DNA of 64,000 bases from Firmicutes bacterium UBA1702. GTDB taxonomy: Bacteria > Bacillota > Clostridia > Peptostreptococcales > Anaerovoracaceae. This document shows, in pieces, positions 27,140 to 35,308 of this stretch. The stretch covers positions 1 to 64,000 of the forward strand of contig DCJK01000023.1 of the NCBI GenBank assembly GCA_002320005.1, read 5' to 3'. Both the position numbers and the translations under genes were made by a program. The notes below the pieces were generated by a model. The model did no database searches and had not been told where the DNA came from. It saw only the letters and a list, made by a program, of their open reading frames with translations. The stretch's first letter is position 1, and each line of letters starts with the position of its first letter.

Positions 27140-27189
27140 CCCTTAGGAACTAAGGGCGCACTTCTATACCGGTTATTTCATTACGGTAT
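27140..27189 (-). other. oriT: oriT of MOBQ (RSF1010-like) type
   Basis: Read on the - strand the region gives ATACCG, a 12-base loop, CGGTAT (27189 to 27166), then AAGTGCGCCCTTAG (27163 to 27150). This is the layout of RSF1010-type origins: an inverted repeat and then the nick-region core AAGTGCGCCCT. A second hairpin CCCTTAG/CTAAGGG (27140-27156) lies beyond the nick side. It sits about 155-200 bases before the MobC-like gene and relaxase. The gap 26998-27343 also holds short hairpins (CAAGAGT/ACTCTTG and CCTTG/CAAGG) closer to the genes and no coding frame I can support. Confidence 0.85.
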
Positions 27190-27343
27190 GTGCGTTCTCC
27201 GAAGGTAGATGCTCCTGTGTCTGAACACATTCACATATTGCGGAATCGTATTCCGGTCAAGAGTAAACTCTTGCGGCTGATGCCTATCTTATTTTACATA
27301 CCTTGCATAAGGCAAGGAAATTAAACACAGGAGGAAAAGAAAA

Positions 27344-27643
27344 ATGGAAAACAAAGAAAAAACTCTGGAACAGCTGGAAGCTGCCCGATTAAAAGTAGAG
27401 CAGTATCAACACAAGATTCAGCTTTTGGAGAATCGCAAGAAGCATTTGGAAAAGAAAGCTGACCGACAGCGTACGCACCATCTTTGCAACATAGGTGGCG
27501 CAATCCAAAGCATTTCCAAAGAAGCAGATTCTTTGACGAGAGTAGAGTTCTACTCATTGATGGAACAGGTCTTTGCTTTACCAGCGGTGCAAGAGTTAGT
27601 GTCACAAGCTATGCAGAGACACGAAACAGGAGGTGAGAGTTGA
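27344..27643 (+). CDS. DUF3847-type mobilization auxiliary protein
   Basis: 99 residues, with a charged coiled coil in the first 45 residues (EQLEAARLKVEQYQHKIQLLENRKKHLEKK) and a helical tail. This matches the small DUF3847 proteins encoded just before MobA/MobL relaxases on Gram-positive elements, thought to help the relaxase at oriT much as MobC does. The ribosome site is AGGAGG, well spaced. It overlaps the relaxase start (TGATG). Function is inferred from position and family. Confidence 0.8.
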   Translation: MENKEKTLEQLEAARLKVEQYQHKIQLLENRKKHLEKKADRQRTHHLCNIGGAIQSISKEADSLTRVEFYSLMEQVFALPAVQELVSQAMQRHETGGES

Positions 27644-29139
27644 TGGCGTTATATCACTTTCATGTAACTCAAATCAAACGTAGTGAAGGACGAACTGCTG
27701 TTGCCAGTGCTGCATATCGTGCAGGGGAAAAACTACACAATCTCTGGGATGGTGAGACTCACGATTACACCAGGAAAGGCGGTGTGATTCTTTCAGAAAT
27801 TATGCTGCCGGAGTATGCACCGAAAAGATTTTTTGACAGGGCTACATTATGGAATGAGGTGGAACAGGTAGAAAAGAATTATAACGCCCAGCTTGCTTAC
27901 AGCTTTGACATGGCTTTGCAAAATGAATTTTCCTTGGAAGAAAACATTGAGCTGGCAAGAGAATTTGTTCAGAAATACTTTGTCTCTGAAGGCATGATAG
28001 TTGACCTTGCGGTTCACAAGCCAGATCGAGAGGAAGGAGGTATTCCAAATCCACACTTTCATGTTCTGGTTCCTATTCGTCCTCTGAACGCAGACGGAAC
28101 GTGGGGAGCCAAGCAACGCAGAGAATATCATCTGGATGAGAACGGCAACCGCATCAAAAAGGAAAATGGCGGGTGGGAGTTCGATGCCGTTCCTACAACA
28201 AATTGGGGCAAGCCGGAAACGCTGGATATGTGGCGTGAAGCCTGGGCAGATATGGTCAATGATAAATTCAAAGAAAAAGGTCTGGACTGTCGAATCGACC
28301 ATCGCTCTTATGTAGATCAGGGACTGGATTTGATTCCTACAGTTCACGAAGGACCGCAGATTCGCAAAATGGAGAAGAAAGGTATCCGTACTGAAAAGGG
28401 AGAACTGAACCGCTGGATTAAAGCTACCAATCGTATGCTTCGCAGTATGCGAGCCACCATTGTTGCACTGAAAGAATGGATTCAGGAAGCGAAAGAAATT
28501 CTAAAAGAACCACAGGAAATTTATCTGGTACAGTTGCTCAGTGAAGCGCACACTATGCGAAATCAGACGGCAATGACCTATACCAGAGGGAAAACCAAAG
28601 CCAAGAAAAATAATCTGAAGCGTTTTATGGATGAGTGTAATTATCTGAAACAGAGAGGTGTACTTACTCTCAGCGATTTTGAAAAATATCTTTCTTCTGT
28701 AGACGAAAAAGTGGAAGCCAGTAAATCTTCCGTGAATCAGAAACAGACACGACTGAAAGAACTTCAGCAGCTGATGGAAGATGTCAAAACCTATACTGAA
28801 TTAAAACCGGTCTTTGATGAACTGAAAAAAGAAAAATATCGTTTTACCAAGGCAAAAGAAAAATACAAATCAGAACACGAAGGAGAACTTCGCAGGTTCT
28901 ACATGGTAAAGCGAAAACTGAAAGAGAAAGGTTTTGAAAAAGAGCCTTTTCCGCTGAGTGTATGGCAGAAAGAATTTTCTGAACTGTCAGCACGGCGAGA
29001 AGACGAATATCAAAAATACAAACTTATGCAAAAGGATCTGACATTGTTATATCAGATCAAGGGTGATGTAGATAAAGTGATGAGAGAGACACACCCAGAA
29101 ATGCTGCACATCGATAAGACAAAAGAAGCCACATTGTAA
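27643..29139 (+). CDS. mobA: MobA/MobL family relaxase (MOBQ)
   Basis: 498 residues from the ATG at 27643, with ACAGGAGGTGAG ahead; a TTG three bases earlier is possible. The N-terminal relaxase has the family start MALYHFHVTQIKRSEGRTAVASAAYR and the metal-binding NPHFHV with H138 and H140. The second half is a long coiled coil with no primase domain. It nicks oriT at the adjacent RSF1010-like site and leads the strand into a recipient using another element's secretion system. It is followed 15 bases later by the primase/RepA-type gene. Confidence 0.95.
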   Translation: MALYHFHVTQIKRSEGRTAVASAAYRAGEKLHNLWDGETHDYTRKGGVILSEIMLPEYAPKRFFDRATLWNEVEQVEKNYNAQLAYSFDMALQNEFSLEENIELAREFVQKYFVSEGMIVDLAVHKPDREEGGIPNPHFHVLVPIRPLNADGTWGAKQRREYHLDENGNRIKKENGGWEFDAVPTTNWGKPETLDMWREAWADMVNDKFKEKGLDCRIDHRSYVDQGLDLIPTVHEGPQIRKMEKKGIRTEKGELNRWIKATNRMLRSMRATIVALKEWIQEAKEILKEPQEIYLVQLLSEAHTMRNQTAMTYTRGKTKAKKNNLKRFMDECNYLKQRGVLTLSDFEKYLSSVDEKVEASKSSVNQKQTRLKELQQLMEDVKTYTELKPVFDELKKEKYRFTKAKEKYKSEHEGELRRFYMVKRKLKEKGFEKEPFPLSVWQKEFSELSARREDEYQKYKLMQKDLTLLYQIKGDVDKVMRETHPEMLHIDKTKEATL

Positions 29140-29154
29140 TCAGGAGGTGGAACA

Positions 29155-31047
29155 ATGAGTTATACACAAGAACAAATTGACAGAGCAAATCAGGTGAACC
29201 TGGAGCAGTTTCTACGTTCACAGGGCGAAGAACTTATTCAAAGCGGGAGAGAATACCGATGGAAGAACCACGACAGCCTTACTGTAAAAGGCAATAAATG
29301 GTTCCGTCACAGTCAGAACAAAGGCGGCTATCCTATCGACTTTGTGATGGAGTTTTACAACAAAACTTTTCCGGAAGCTATGCAGATGTTGATTGGAGAA
29401 GAAGCAATAGAAATTGCTACAGAGCCGGCACCAAAGGCAGAATTCAGGCTTCCGCCTCGCTGTGGATCCAACGATAGAATTATCAAGTATCTGACAGAAG
29501 AACGAAAACTTCCAAAAGATTTGGTTGAAGAATTTATTGCAGACGGTCTGATTTATGAAGATGCGAAACACCACAATGTAGTATTTGTAGGAACAGATGC
29601 AAATGGTATTCCACGATACGCTCATTGCAGGGGAACAGCAGATAAGTTTCGCATGGATGCGACAGGCTCTGATAAATCCTATGGTTTTTGTCACAGAGGA
29701 AAAGGAAAGGAATTGTTCGTATTTGAAGCACCGATTGATTTGCTGTCTCACATTGCTTTATATCCGGCAGGTTGGGAAGAACATAATTATCTGTCTTTAG
29801 GCGGTGTATCACCGAAAGCCTTGGAGCGTTTTCTTTCTGAGCGCAAAGATATCGAAAGTATTTATATTGCCACAGACAATGACGAAGCCGGTAACAATGC
29901 CGCAGAGAAATTGGCAGAACTGATTCCACAGGAGATATCGGTATATCGATTTCTGCCACAGGCAAAAGACTGGAATGAAGATTTAATCAACGAACGAAAC
30001 GGCTTACCAACTGATGATTATGTGACAATCGGAGTGAGAAAACCAAAGTATCATACAAAATCCGTTCCTATGATTTGTATGAACGATGTGGAACAGACAG
30101 AAGTGGACTGGCTCTGGTATCCTTATATTCCATTTGGAAAGCTGACAATAGTGCAGGGCAATCCCGGTGAAGGCAAAACATTCTTTGCCATGCAGTTGGC
30201 TGCAGCCTGTACCAATCAAAAGTTCTTGCCCGACATGGAACCCTTTGAACCATTCAATATGATTTTTCAGACAGCAGAGGATGGTTTGGGTGACACAGTA
30301 AAGCCAAGATTGGTTTCATCAGGTGCTGATTTGCAACGAGTATTGGTCATTGACGATGCAGAAAATCCACTGACCTTGGCAGACGACCGCATTGAAAAGG
30401 CTATCAGAGAAAACAATGCAAAGCTGATGGTAATCGACCCTCTGCAGGCATTTCTTGGAGCAAATGTGGATATGAACAGAGCCAATGAAGTAAGACCAGT
30501 CTTCCGTAAACTTGCAGATATAGCCCAATCTACTGGCTGTGCCATTGTGATGATTGGACACCTGAATAAAGCATCGGGAACACAAAGCACCTACCGTGGA
30601 CTTGGTTCTATCGATATTGCCGCAGTTGTGCGAAGCATTTTATTTGTGGGAAAAGTCAAAGATGACCCCACCACACGAGTAATTGTCCACGAGAAAAGTT
30701 CACTGGCTCCACCGGGACAGGCATTGGCCTTTTCTCTGGGAGACCAGAAAGGTTACCGCTGGATTGGCGCTTATGATATTTCGGCAGAAGATTTGCTTGC
30801 AGGCGGTGAGGGTACAAAAACGGAGCTGAAACAGGAACAGGCTGTGAAGCTGATTTATGAGCTTCTCTCTGATGGCAGAGAAGTTTCTGTGGCAGAGCTG
30901 AACAAAGAAGCCATCGAGCGTGGCATATCCGAAAGAACTGTACGTATGGTAAGAAATTCTATGAAAGATAAGCTGGAAAGCGAAAGACGAGGTAAAGATT
31001 GGTGGATCTGGCTGAAAAGGCAAAATGAAACGGCAAACAGCCTATAG
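29155..31047 (+). CDS. Primase (CHC2/TOPRIM) fused to RepA-like AAA ATPase
   Basis: 630 residues. The N-terminal DUF3991-like/primase zinc-region stretch (residues 1-90) and a TOPRIM domain with TDNDEAG near 240 are followed by a RepA/DnaB-like hexameric ATPase with GNPGEGKT at 335-342 and the Walker B-like LMVIDPLQAF near 425. The tail looks like a winged helix (SVAELNKEAIERGISERTVR). It resembles replication proteins of mobilizable elements that both prime and unwind. It suggests element A can replicate after excision, which would help its maintenance during transfer. Confidence 0.85.
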   Translation: MSYTQEQIDRANQVNLEQFLRSQGEELIQSGREYRWKNHDSLTVKGNKWFRHSQNKGGYPIDFVMEFYNKTFPEAMQMLIGEEAIEIATEPAPKAEFRLPPRCGSNDRIIKYLTEERKLPKDLVEEFIADGLIYEDAKHHNVVFVGTDANGIPRYAHCRGTADKFRMDATGSDKSYGFCHRGKGKELFVFEAPIDLLSHIALYPAGWEEHNYLSLGGVSPKALERFLSERKDIESIYIATDNDEAGNNAAEKLAELIPQEISVYRFLPQAKDWNEDLINERNGLPTDDYVTIGVRKPKYHTKSVPMICMNDVEQTEVDWLWYPYIPFGKLTIVQGNPGEGKTFFAMQLAAACTNQKFLPDMEPFEPFNMIFQTAEDGLGDTVKPRLVSSGADLQRVLVIDDAENPLTLADDRIEKAIRENNAKLMVIDPLQAFLGANVDMNRANEVRPVFRKLADIAQSTGCAIVMIGHLNKASGTQSTYRGLGSIDIAAVVRSILFVGKVKDDPTTRVIVHEKSSLAPPGQALAFSLGDQKGYRWIGAYDISAEDLLAGGEGTKTELKQEQAVKLIYELLSDGREVSVAELNKEAIERGISERTVRMVRNSMKDKLESERRGKDWWIWLKRQNETANSL

Positions 31048-31102
31048 ATAAAATGTTTGCCACTTTGCCAGTTCATCATTTAAATACAGGAGGTTTAAGA
31101 AT

Positions 31103-31297
31103 ATGAAAGAAGTTCCTATCTGGGAAAAGACTAATCTCACATTGGAAGAAGCTGCTGCTTATTCCGGTATTGGTATAAATAAATTAAGGGAAATCACAAA
31201 CAATGACAGATGCGACTTTGTGCTGTGGGTTGGTACAAAGCGACTGATTAAAAGAAAACAGCTGGATAAGTTCACAGAACAGTGTTACTCACTTTAA
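31103..31297 (+). CDS. xis: Excisionase of Tn916 Xis type
   Basis: 64 residues. The winged-helix excisionase pattern is clear: WEKTNLTLEEAAAYSGIGINKLREIT, then LWVGTKRLIKRKQLDKF. It bends DNA at the element ends and directs the integrase toward excision. AGGAGG precedes the ATG. It lies upstream of int, with a long hairpin in between. Confidence 0.92.
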   Translation: MKEVPIWEKTNLTLEEAAAYSGIGINKLREITNNDRCDFVLWVGTKRLIKRKQLDKFTEQCYSL

Positions 31298-31331
31298 TCA
31301 CCATTAACATGCGAAGATTCCCATAGAAAAG

Positions 31332-31409
31332 AGAGCCTTGATATGATAAAATAGGAATGCGGCGAAATTGGTTCGTTCGTTGCATGTACGTCATATCAGG
31401 GCTCTTTTC
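31332..31409 (+). terminator. 15-bp hairpin between xis and int, attenuator-like
   Basis: AGAGCCTTGATATGA (31332-31346) pairs with TCATATCAGGGCTCT (31391-31405, one G-U) and runs into TTTTC, 26 bases before the int start. The 44-base loop is partly palindromic (ATGTACGT). It probably reduces read-through from xis into int. Confidence 0.7.
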
Positions 31410-31430
31410 ATATCAGAAAGGAGATTGAAT

Positions 31431-32627
31431 ATGTCTGAAAAAAGAAGAGATAACAAAGGACGTATTTTACGTACAGGAGAGAGCCAAAGAAAAAACGGAA
31501 TGTATGAATTCCGTTATACAGATGCCAATAAAAAGCGTCGTTCCATTTATGATATGGATTTGATGAAACTTCGTCAGAAAGAAGATGAAATCAAATTGAT
31601 GCGTCACGAAGGAATTGACTATGCCGGAGGCGAAATCACTGTCATTCAGTTGCTGGAGCGTTATATCAGTCTGAAGCGTGGTGTCCGCTACAACACAACC
31701 ACAGGCTACAAGTTTGTGATGAGTGTTGTGAAGAAAGAGCCTTTCGGTCAGAGAATTATTCGTGACATCAAAATGTCAGATGCAAAGCTGTGGTTTATCA
31801 AGCTTTATGATGACGGTTATTCCTACAGCACCATTGCAAGTATCCGTGGTGTGGTAAAACCGGCATTTCAGATGGCTTACACCGAGGATATTATCCGCAG
31901 GAATCCTTTTGAGTTCCGTCTGGATATTATACCGAACAACACACAGAAAAGAGTTGCACTGTCCCCAAAGCAGCAGGAGCAGTTTCTGGAGTTTACCAAG
32001 AACGATAAGCACTTCTGCAGATATCTGGATGAAATCAAGATATTGCTTGGAACAGGAATGCGAATCAGTGAACTTTGCGGACTGACCATTGCAGACCTGG
32101 ATTTTGACCGCAGAAGAATTCGTGTAGATCATCAGCTGGTCAGAACACAGGATGGAAAACGCTATATTGAGAAAACAAAAACGGAATGTGGCTGTCGCTA
32201 CATACCAATGAGCGATGAAGTCTATGAGAGCTTCTACAACATTCTTTCCAATCGAAAGAAACAGAAAAAAGAAGTCATGATAGACGGATACGCCGGATTT
32301 ATTTTACTGGACAAGAATGGTAATCCAAAGGTAGCCATGCACGTCCAGAAAGTAGTGCAGAGGCTGTGTGAGAAGTACAATGAAGAAAATATCATTCCGC
32401 TTCCACGTATCACACCTCATGTATTCCGACACACATTTTGTACAAACATGGCAAATGCAGGCATGGATCTGAAAAGCCTGCAGTATCTGATGGGGCATTC
32501 CGATGCCAGCGTCACTTTGAATGTTTACACTCATAACAGCTATGAGAAAGCCGAAGAATCCATGGCGCAGATTGTAGCCTTCAGTGGTGGACAGACAAAG
32601 CAGGAAAACTTTAGAAGATTCGGGTAA
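31431..32627 (+). CDS. int: Tn916-type tyrosine integrase of element A
   Basis: 398 residues from the ATG at 31431 (AAAGGAG ahead; the frame is open further up through the hairpin, which is not coding). It has an N-terminal arm-binding domain, a core-binding domain and a catalytic domain with R211, H330-x-x-R333, H356 and nucleophile Y366. It catalyses integration and excision of element A at the phosphatase gene. It is clearly homologous along its length to the integrase at 4544 but not a recent copy. The att core lies about 200 bases downstream, the usual int-att arrangement. Confidence 0.96.
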   Translation: MSEKRRDNKGRILRTGESQRKNGMYEFRYTDANKKRRSIYDMDLMKLRQKEDEIKLMRHEGIDYAGGEITVIQLLERYISLKRGVRYNTTTGYKFVMSVVKKEPFGQRIIRDIKMSDAKLWFIKLYDDGYSYSTIASIRGVVKPAFQMAYTEDIIRRNPFEFRLDIIPNNTQKRVALSPKQQEQFLEFTKNDKHFCRYLDEIKILLGTGMRISELCGLTIADLDFDRRRIRVDHQLVRTQDGKRYIEKTKTECGCRYIPMSDEVYESFYNILSNRKKQKKEVMIDGYAGFILLDKNGNPKVAMHVQKVVQRLCEKYNEENIIPLPRITPHVFRHTFCTNMANAGMDLKSLQYLMGHSDASVTLNVYTHNSYEKAEESMAQIVAFSGGQTKQENFRRFG

Positions 32628-32649
32628 AAAGCATATACAGGCAGTACGG

Positions 32650-32681
32650 ATGGGGTAAAAATCCATGCTGGAGTACCCCAT
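32650..32681 (+). terminator. Hairpin after element A integrase
   Basis: ATGGGGTA (32650-32657) pairs with TACCCCAT (32674-32681), flanked by GTAC on both sides. There is only a weak T tract, so efficiency is uncertain. It would shield the downstream phosphatase gene from int transcription. Confidence 0.6.
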
Positions 32682-32710
32682 TTAGTACGCCAATTGCTTA
32701 AAAACCTATG

Positions 32711-32844
32711 TAGAGTGACGTAGTTTTACGTCGCCAATGACTTGATTTTATTGTGCAAGTTATACAAAAAATAGACTTATAAACACTTATAAAGAGGTAA
32801 AAATGCATGATTAAGGTACTTTTCTTGTGCCACGGCAATATATG
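32711..32844 (+). other. Right end of element A (attR) supplying a phosphatase start
   Basis: A hairpin GACGTA/TACGTC (32717-32732) overlaps a loose direct repeat, GTAGAGTGAC and GTAGTTTTAC, possible arm sites. AGAGGT then precedes the ATG at 32807, and the att core TGCCACGGCA is at 32828-32837. Bases up to the core belong to element A, so the promoter region, ribosome site and first codons of the present phosphatase gene are supplied by the element. Confidence 0.7.
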
Positions 32845-33271
32845 CCGTTCACCCATGGCAGAATTTGTTTTAAAAGATAAAGTAGCAAAACTGGGAATTG
32901 AAGAACGTTTTGAGATTAATTCTGCTGCTACAAGCAGGGAAGAAATAGGAAACCCTGTTCATTATGGAACGCGACGCAAACTGGCACCGATGGGAATAAG
33001 CACTGCGGGGAAGACTGCTGTTCAGGTAAAGGCATCAGATTATGACTATTACGATTACCTGCTTATTATGGACGAAAACAATCGGCGAAATCTTATGCGT
33101 ATAATCGGAAGCGATCCTGAAAATAAAGTTCACGGTCTTCTGGATTTTTCCGATAGACCGAGAAATATTGCAGATCCATGGTATACCGGAAATTTTGACG
33201 TGACATATGACGATATAGTGGAGGGATGCGATACTTTTTTAGAGCATCTTATAAAAAAGGGAGAGATATGA
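32807..33271 (+). CDS. Low-molecular-weight protein-tyrosine-phosphatase, element insertion target
   Basis: 154 residues, typical length. The P-loop C8-H-G-N-I-C-R14-S is at the very N-terminus and the conserved Asp of the D-P-W motif is in IADPWYTGNF near residue 125. It dephosphorylates phosphotyrosine on proteins, or arsenate in related enzymes; the substrate is unknown. Its first ten codons are the right end of element A, and a diverged copy of the same codons stands at 8153. The downstream GIY-YIG gene overlaps its stop by four bases. Despite the insertion the reading frame and active site are intact. Confidence 0.93.
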   Translation: MIKVLFLCHGNICRSPMAEFVLKDKVAKLGIEERFEINSAATSREEIGNPVHYGTRRKLAPMGISTAGKTAVQVKASDYDYYDYLLIMDENNRRNLMRIIGSDPENKVHGLLDFSDRPRNIADPWYTGNFDVTYDDIVEGCDTFLEHLIKKGEI

Positions 33272-33579
33272 TGTACTACACATACATGCTTCGATGTTCC
33301 GACGGTTCCATTTATACCGGAGTCGCTGCAGATTTGGAAAAAAGAATGAAGGTTCACTTCAGTCAGGATGAGGAATGTGCCAAATACACAAAGAGCCATC
33401 ATCCCTTGAAACTTGAGAGAGCATGGCAGTCGGAAAATCGCTCATCAGCACAGAAACTGGAATACAGGATAAAGAGTTTAACTAAAATGCAGAAGGAAGA
33501 ACTGATTGCTTCCCCTGAAAAAATAGATGTGATAATTAGCCAGAAACTTGATTGCACTTCCTATAAAAATGTGATATAG
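33268..33579 (+). CDS. GIY-YIG nuclease superfamily protein (YhbQ/UPF0213-like)
   Basis: 103 residues, start ATG at 33268 overlapping the phosphatase stop. The GIY-YIG signature is seen as YYTYMLRCSDGSIYTGVAADLEKRM, with the Arg in the alpha-helix and a Glu in the later KLEYRIKSL segment. These short stand-alone proteins are thought to act in DNA repair or exchange, but their role is not settled. Co-transcribed with the phosphatase. Confidence 0.9.
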   Translation: MMYYTYMLRCSDGSIYTGVAADLEKRMKVHFSQDEECAKYTKSHHPLKLERAWQSENRSSAQKLEYRIKSLTKMQKEELIASPEKIDVIISQKLDCTSYKNVI

Positions 33580-33598
33580 TAAATCTGTTGTAAAAAAT

Positions 33599-33673
33599 GC
33601 TGGTGTGGCTCAATGGTAGAGCACTTCATTCGTAATGAAGGGGTTGGGGGTTCGATTCCCTTCACCAGCTCCA
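33599..33673 (+). tRNA. tRNA-Thr (anticodon CGT)
   Basis: A 7-base-pair acceptor stem GCTGGTG/CACCAGC, a D arm GCTC/GAGC, an anticodon arm CTTCA-TTCGTAA-TGAAG with anticodon CGT, a T arm GGGGG-TTCGATT-CCCTT (two G-U), discriminator T and encoded CCA. All cloverleaf features are present. Confidence 0.97.
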
Positions 33674-33674
33674 G

Positions 33675-33701
33675 AAAAAAGACCGAAAGGTCTTTTTTTT
33701 A
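33675..33701 (+). terminator. Terminator of tRNA-Thr
   Basis: AAAAAAGACC and GGTCTTTTTT around a GAAA tetraloop, running into more T. Confidence 0.92.
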
Positions 33702-33763
33702 TAAATAAAAGGTAATCGAACCGTAACCGTCAGCCACAGCCTCACAGAAGAATCTTTACAATT

Positions 33764-34657
33764 CTATAGCCCCTTTTTTACAGCAAGACAGCAGCATACG
33801 CCTTCCGGAGCGTGAAGTTTGTGCTGAGGATTAACAGCATTATACGATGTAAAGAAGTTTTTCGTCAGTTCCGAGGCGTCAAGGTGCTCATAGATAAGAA
33901 AACCCGCCGCTGACAGCGCAGTCTCAATTTCATCATAAGAATATTTTGATTTCATTTCTTCATCGGCGCCCTTGGCCAGCTGTTCGTTTATGTCGGTCTC
34001 TTTGCTGCCGCAAATGACAGGATAGTCAAAAACCAGACTACTGCCATCGCAAAGCTGTGTCGAAAGGGCACCCAGAATGGAACAGAATTCGTTTTTTGTG
34101 AGATAATAGCTTATACCCAGCATACTGCAAAAAGTCAGTCTGCTCATATCGCAGGAACTGGAGACAAGAGCTTCAGACCAACCGGGATCAGTGAAATCAC
34201 ACTTTATAAATTCGGCTTTTGAAGGATCAAGCTCAGCCGCCTCCAGCCTTTTTTGTTTGTCTTCGATTACTTCCGGTCTGTCAAGTTCAAAAACACTGAT
34301 ATCGCCCTCTGTATTGCGCCAGGCAAAAGTGTCGTAACCCGATGCCAGTATGATATACTGCCGGCAGCCTGATAGCAAGGCGGTTTTAAGAGAAGCTTCA
34401 CAGAAAGCACTTCGTGCAAGGACAGAAGGAGAAAGCTGATTATCAACAATCCAGTGTAAGGCCTCATCTTCAGTGCCTTTGAAATCAGGATTGAAGAAAC
34501 TTATGCCGGCGGACATATTGCAAGCGATGGAATCGTGCTCCTGCTGAGTCAAAAGTTTCTCGGCAACGTCATCTTTAAATACAGGGAATCTGTTGTGCCT
34601 GCAGTGATAGCTTCTTGAAAAGCAGCTCACCAGCGCAGTCATGTTTTTTTCGTTCAT
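33764..34657 (-). CDS. Class I SAM-dependent methyltransferase, LCMT-like
   Basis: 297 residues. The fold of the leucine carboxyl methyltransferase (LCM/TIGR00027) family is recognisable: QYIILASGYDTFAWR (SAM-binding loop), ISVFELDRPEVIEDKQKRL (acidic end of beta-2) and EFIKCDF (next acidic motif). Such bacterial proteins are O-methyltransferases of unknown substrate, some in polyketide or small-molecule modification. A monocistronic gene, leftward, between the tRNA and a terminator at 34744-34780. Confidence 0.85.
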   Translation of the reverse strand: MNEKNMTALVSCFSRSYHCRHNRFPVFKDDVAEKLLTQQEHDSIACNMSAGISFFNPDFKGTEDEALHWIVDNQLSPSVLARSAFCEASLKTALLSGCRQYIILASGYDTFAWRNTEGDISVFELDRPEVIEDKQKRLEAAELDPSKAEFIKCDFTDPGWSEALVSSSCDMSRLTFCSMLGISYYLTKNEFCSILGALSTQLCDGSSLVFDYPVICGSKETDINEQLAKGADEEMKSKYSYDEIETALSAAGFLIYEHLDASELTKNFFTSYNAVNPQHKLHAPEGVCCCLAVKKGL

Positions 34658-34743
34658 TGTCTCACCTCCTGATTCTTAATACACCCTTATGAGGTGAAAT
34701 ACAAGACTTGAAAAATCGACCATTTTGTGGTAATATAAAGCCA

Positions 34744-34780
34744 GAAAAGAGAAGAAAAATCTAAAATTTCTTCTCTTTTC
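34744..34780 (-). terminator. Terminator downstream of nth operon
   Basis: A perfect 14-base-pair stem (GAAAAGAGAAGAAA with TTTCTTCTCTTTTC) around a 9-base loop, T-rich on the leftward exit. It ends the nth-deacylase operon. Confidence 0.8.
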
Positions 34781-34823
34781 TTGATTAATATACGTATATC
34801 ACCAACTGATACGAAATGTGTTT

Positions 34824-35294
34824 TTATGGGAACAGATGGTATTCATGGTCTGTCTGGCTGATAAACTTAAGAAGGTCATCAAAAGAGATGGAGATAGTTC
34901 TGGTATTGGTGTTTGGGTGAACCAGTATGCGCTTTCCTGCAAGCTCTCTGTCCAGAAGTAATGTGACCTTATTTTCGGAATCATTGATTATTCCAAGAGG
35001 AGTAACGCTGCCGGCTTCCAGATTAAGAACTGAATTAAGTTCGTCATCGCTGGCAAAGGAAAGCTTGCTCTCTCCGGCAAGCCGGGCAAGGAACTTAAGA
35101 TCCGCACGTTTTCCGGCATCCAGAAATATCAGGTAATATCTGTTTTTGCTTTTTACAAATAAATTCTTGCATTCTGTGCCTTCTATGCGGCTTGCTATTT
35201 TCTCTTTCAGAGCCTCCGCAACTGTAAAGATCGCTTTGTGACTTATTTCCTCATATTCAATTCCAAGGTTCTTTAATGTTTCGTACAGCTCCAT
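34824..35294 (-). CDS. Prolyl-tRNA deacylase, ProX/YbaK family
   Basis: 156 residues from the ATG at 35294. The YbaK/aaRS-associated domain is visible with KNLFVKSKNRYYLIFLDAGKRAD, FASDDELNSVLNLEAGSVTPLG and VTLLLD. Free-standing members clear Ala or Cys wrongly charged on tRNA-Pro. It follows nth by 14 bases, so the two form a small leftward operon closed by a strong terminator. It could alternatively edit another mischarged tRNA. Confidence 0.88.
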   Translation of the reverse strand: MELYETLKNLGIEYEEISHKAIFTVAEALKEKIASRIEGTECKNLFVKSKNRYYLIFLDAGKRADLKFLARLAGESKLSFASDDELNSVLNLEAGSVTPLGIINDSENKVTLLLDRELAGKRILVHPNTNTRTISISFDDLLKFISQTDHEYHLFP

Positions 35295-35308
35295 AATGAT
35301 GCGCTCCT

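Larger units (their letters stand above)
8174..32837 (+). mobile_element. Integrative mobilizable element A with defence cargo, about 24.65 kb
   Basis: It is bounded by the shared att core TGCCACGGCA at 8174 and 32828. Contents in order: tnpV and a DUF6809 gene, Gabija, two Fic genes, type I restriction-modification with a RloC-like gene, an AlbA_2 regulator, a DUF2971-XRE pair, a MOBQ-type oriT, a DUF3847 auxiliary gene, relaxase, primase/RepA-type gene, xis and int. There is a relaxase but no coupling protein or type IV secretion set, so it would need a helper conjugative element. It has inserted into the 5' end of the phosphatase gene, at the edge of element B. Confidence 0.8.

Noticed and set aside
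33599..33673. tRNA-Thr as the attachment site of element A
   Set aside because: The element ends before the phosphatase gene at 32837, and no copy of the tRNA 3' end is found at the left end; the phosphatase start is the duplicated sequence.
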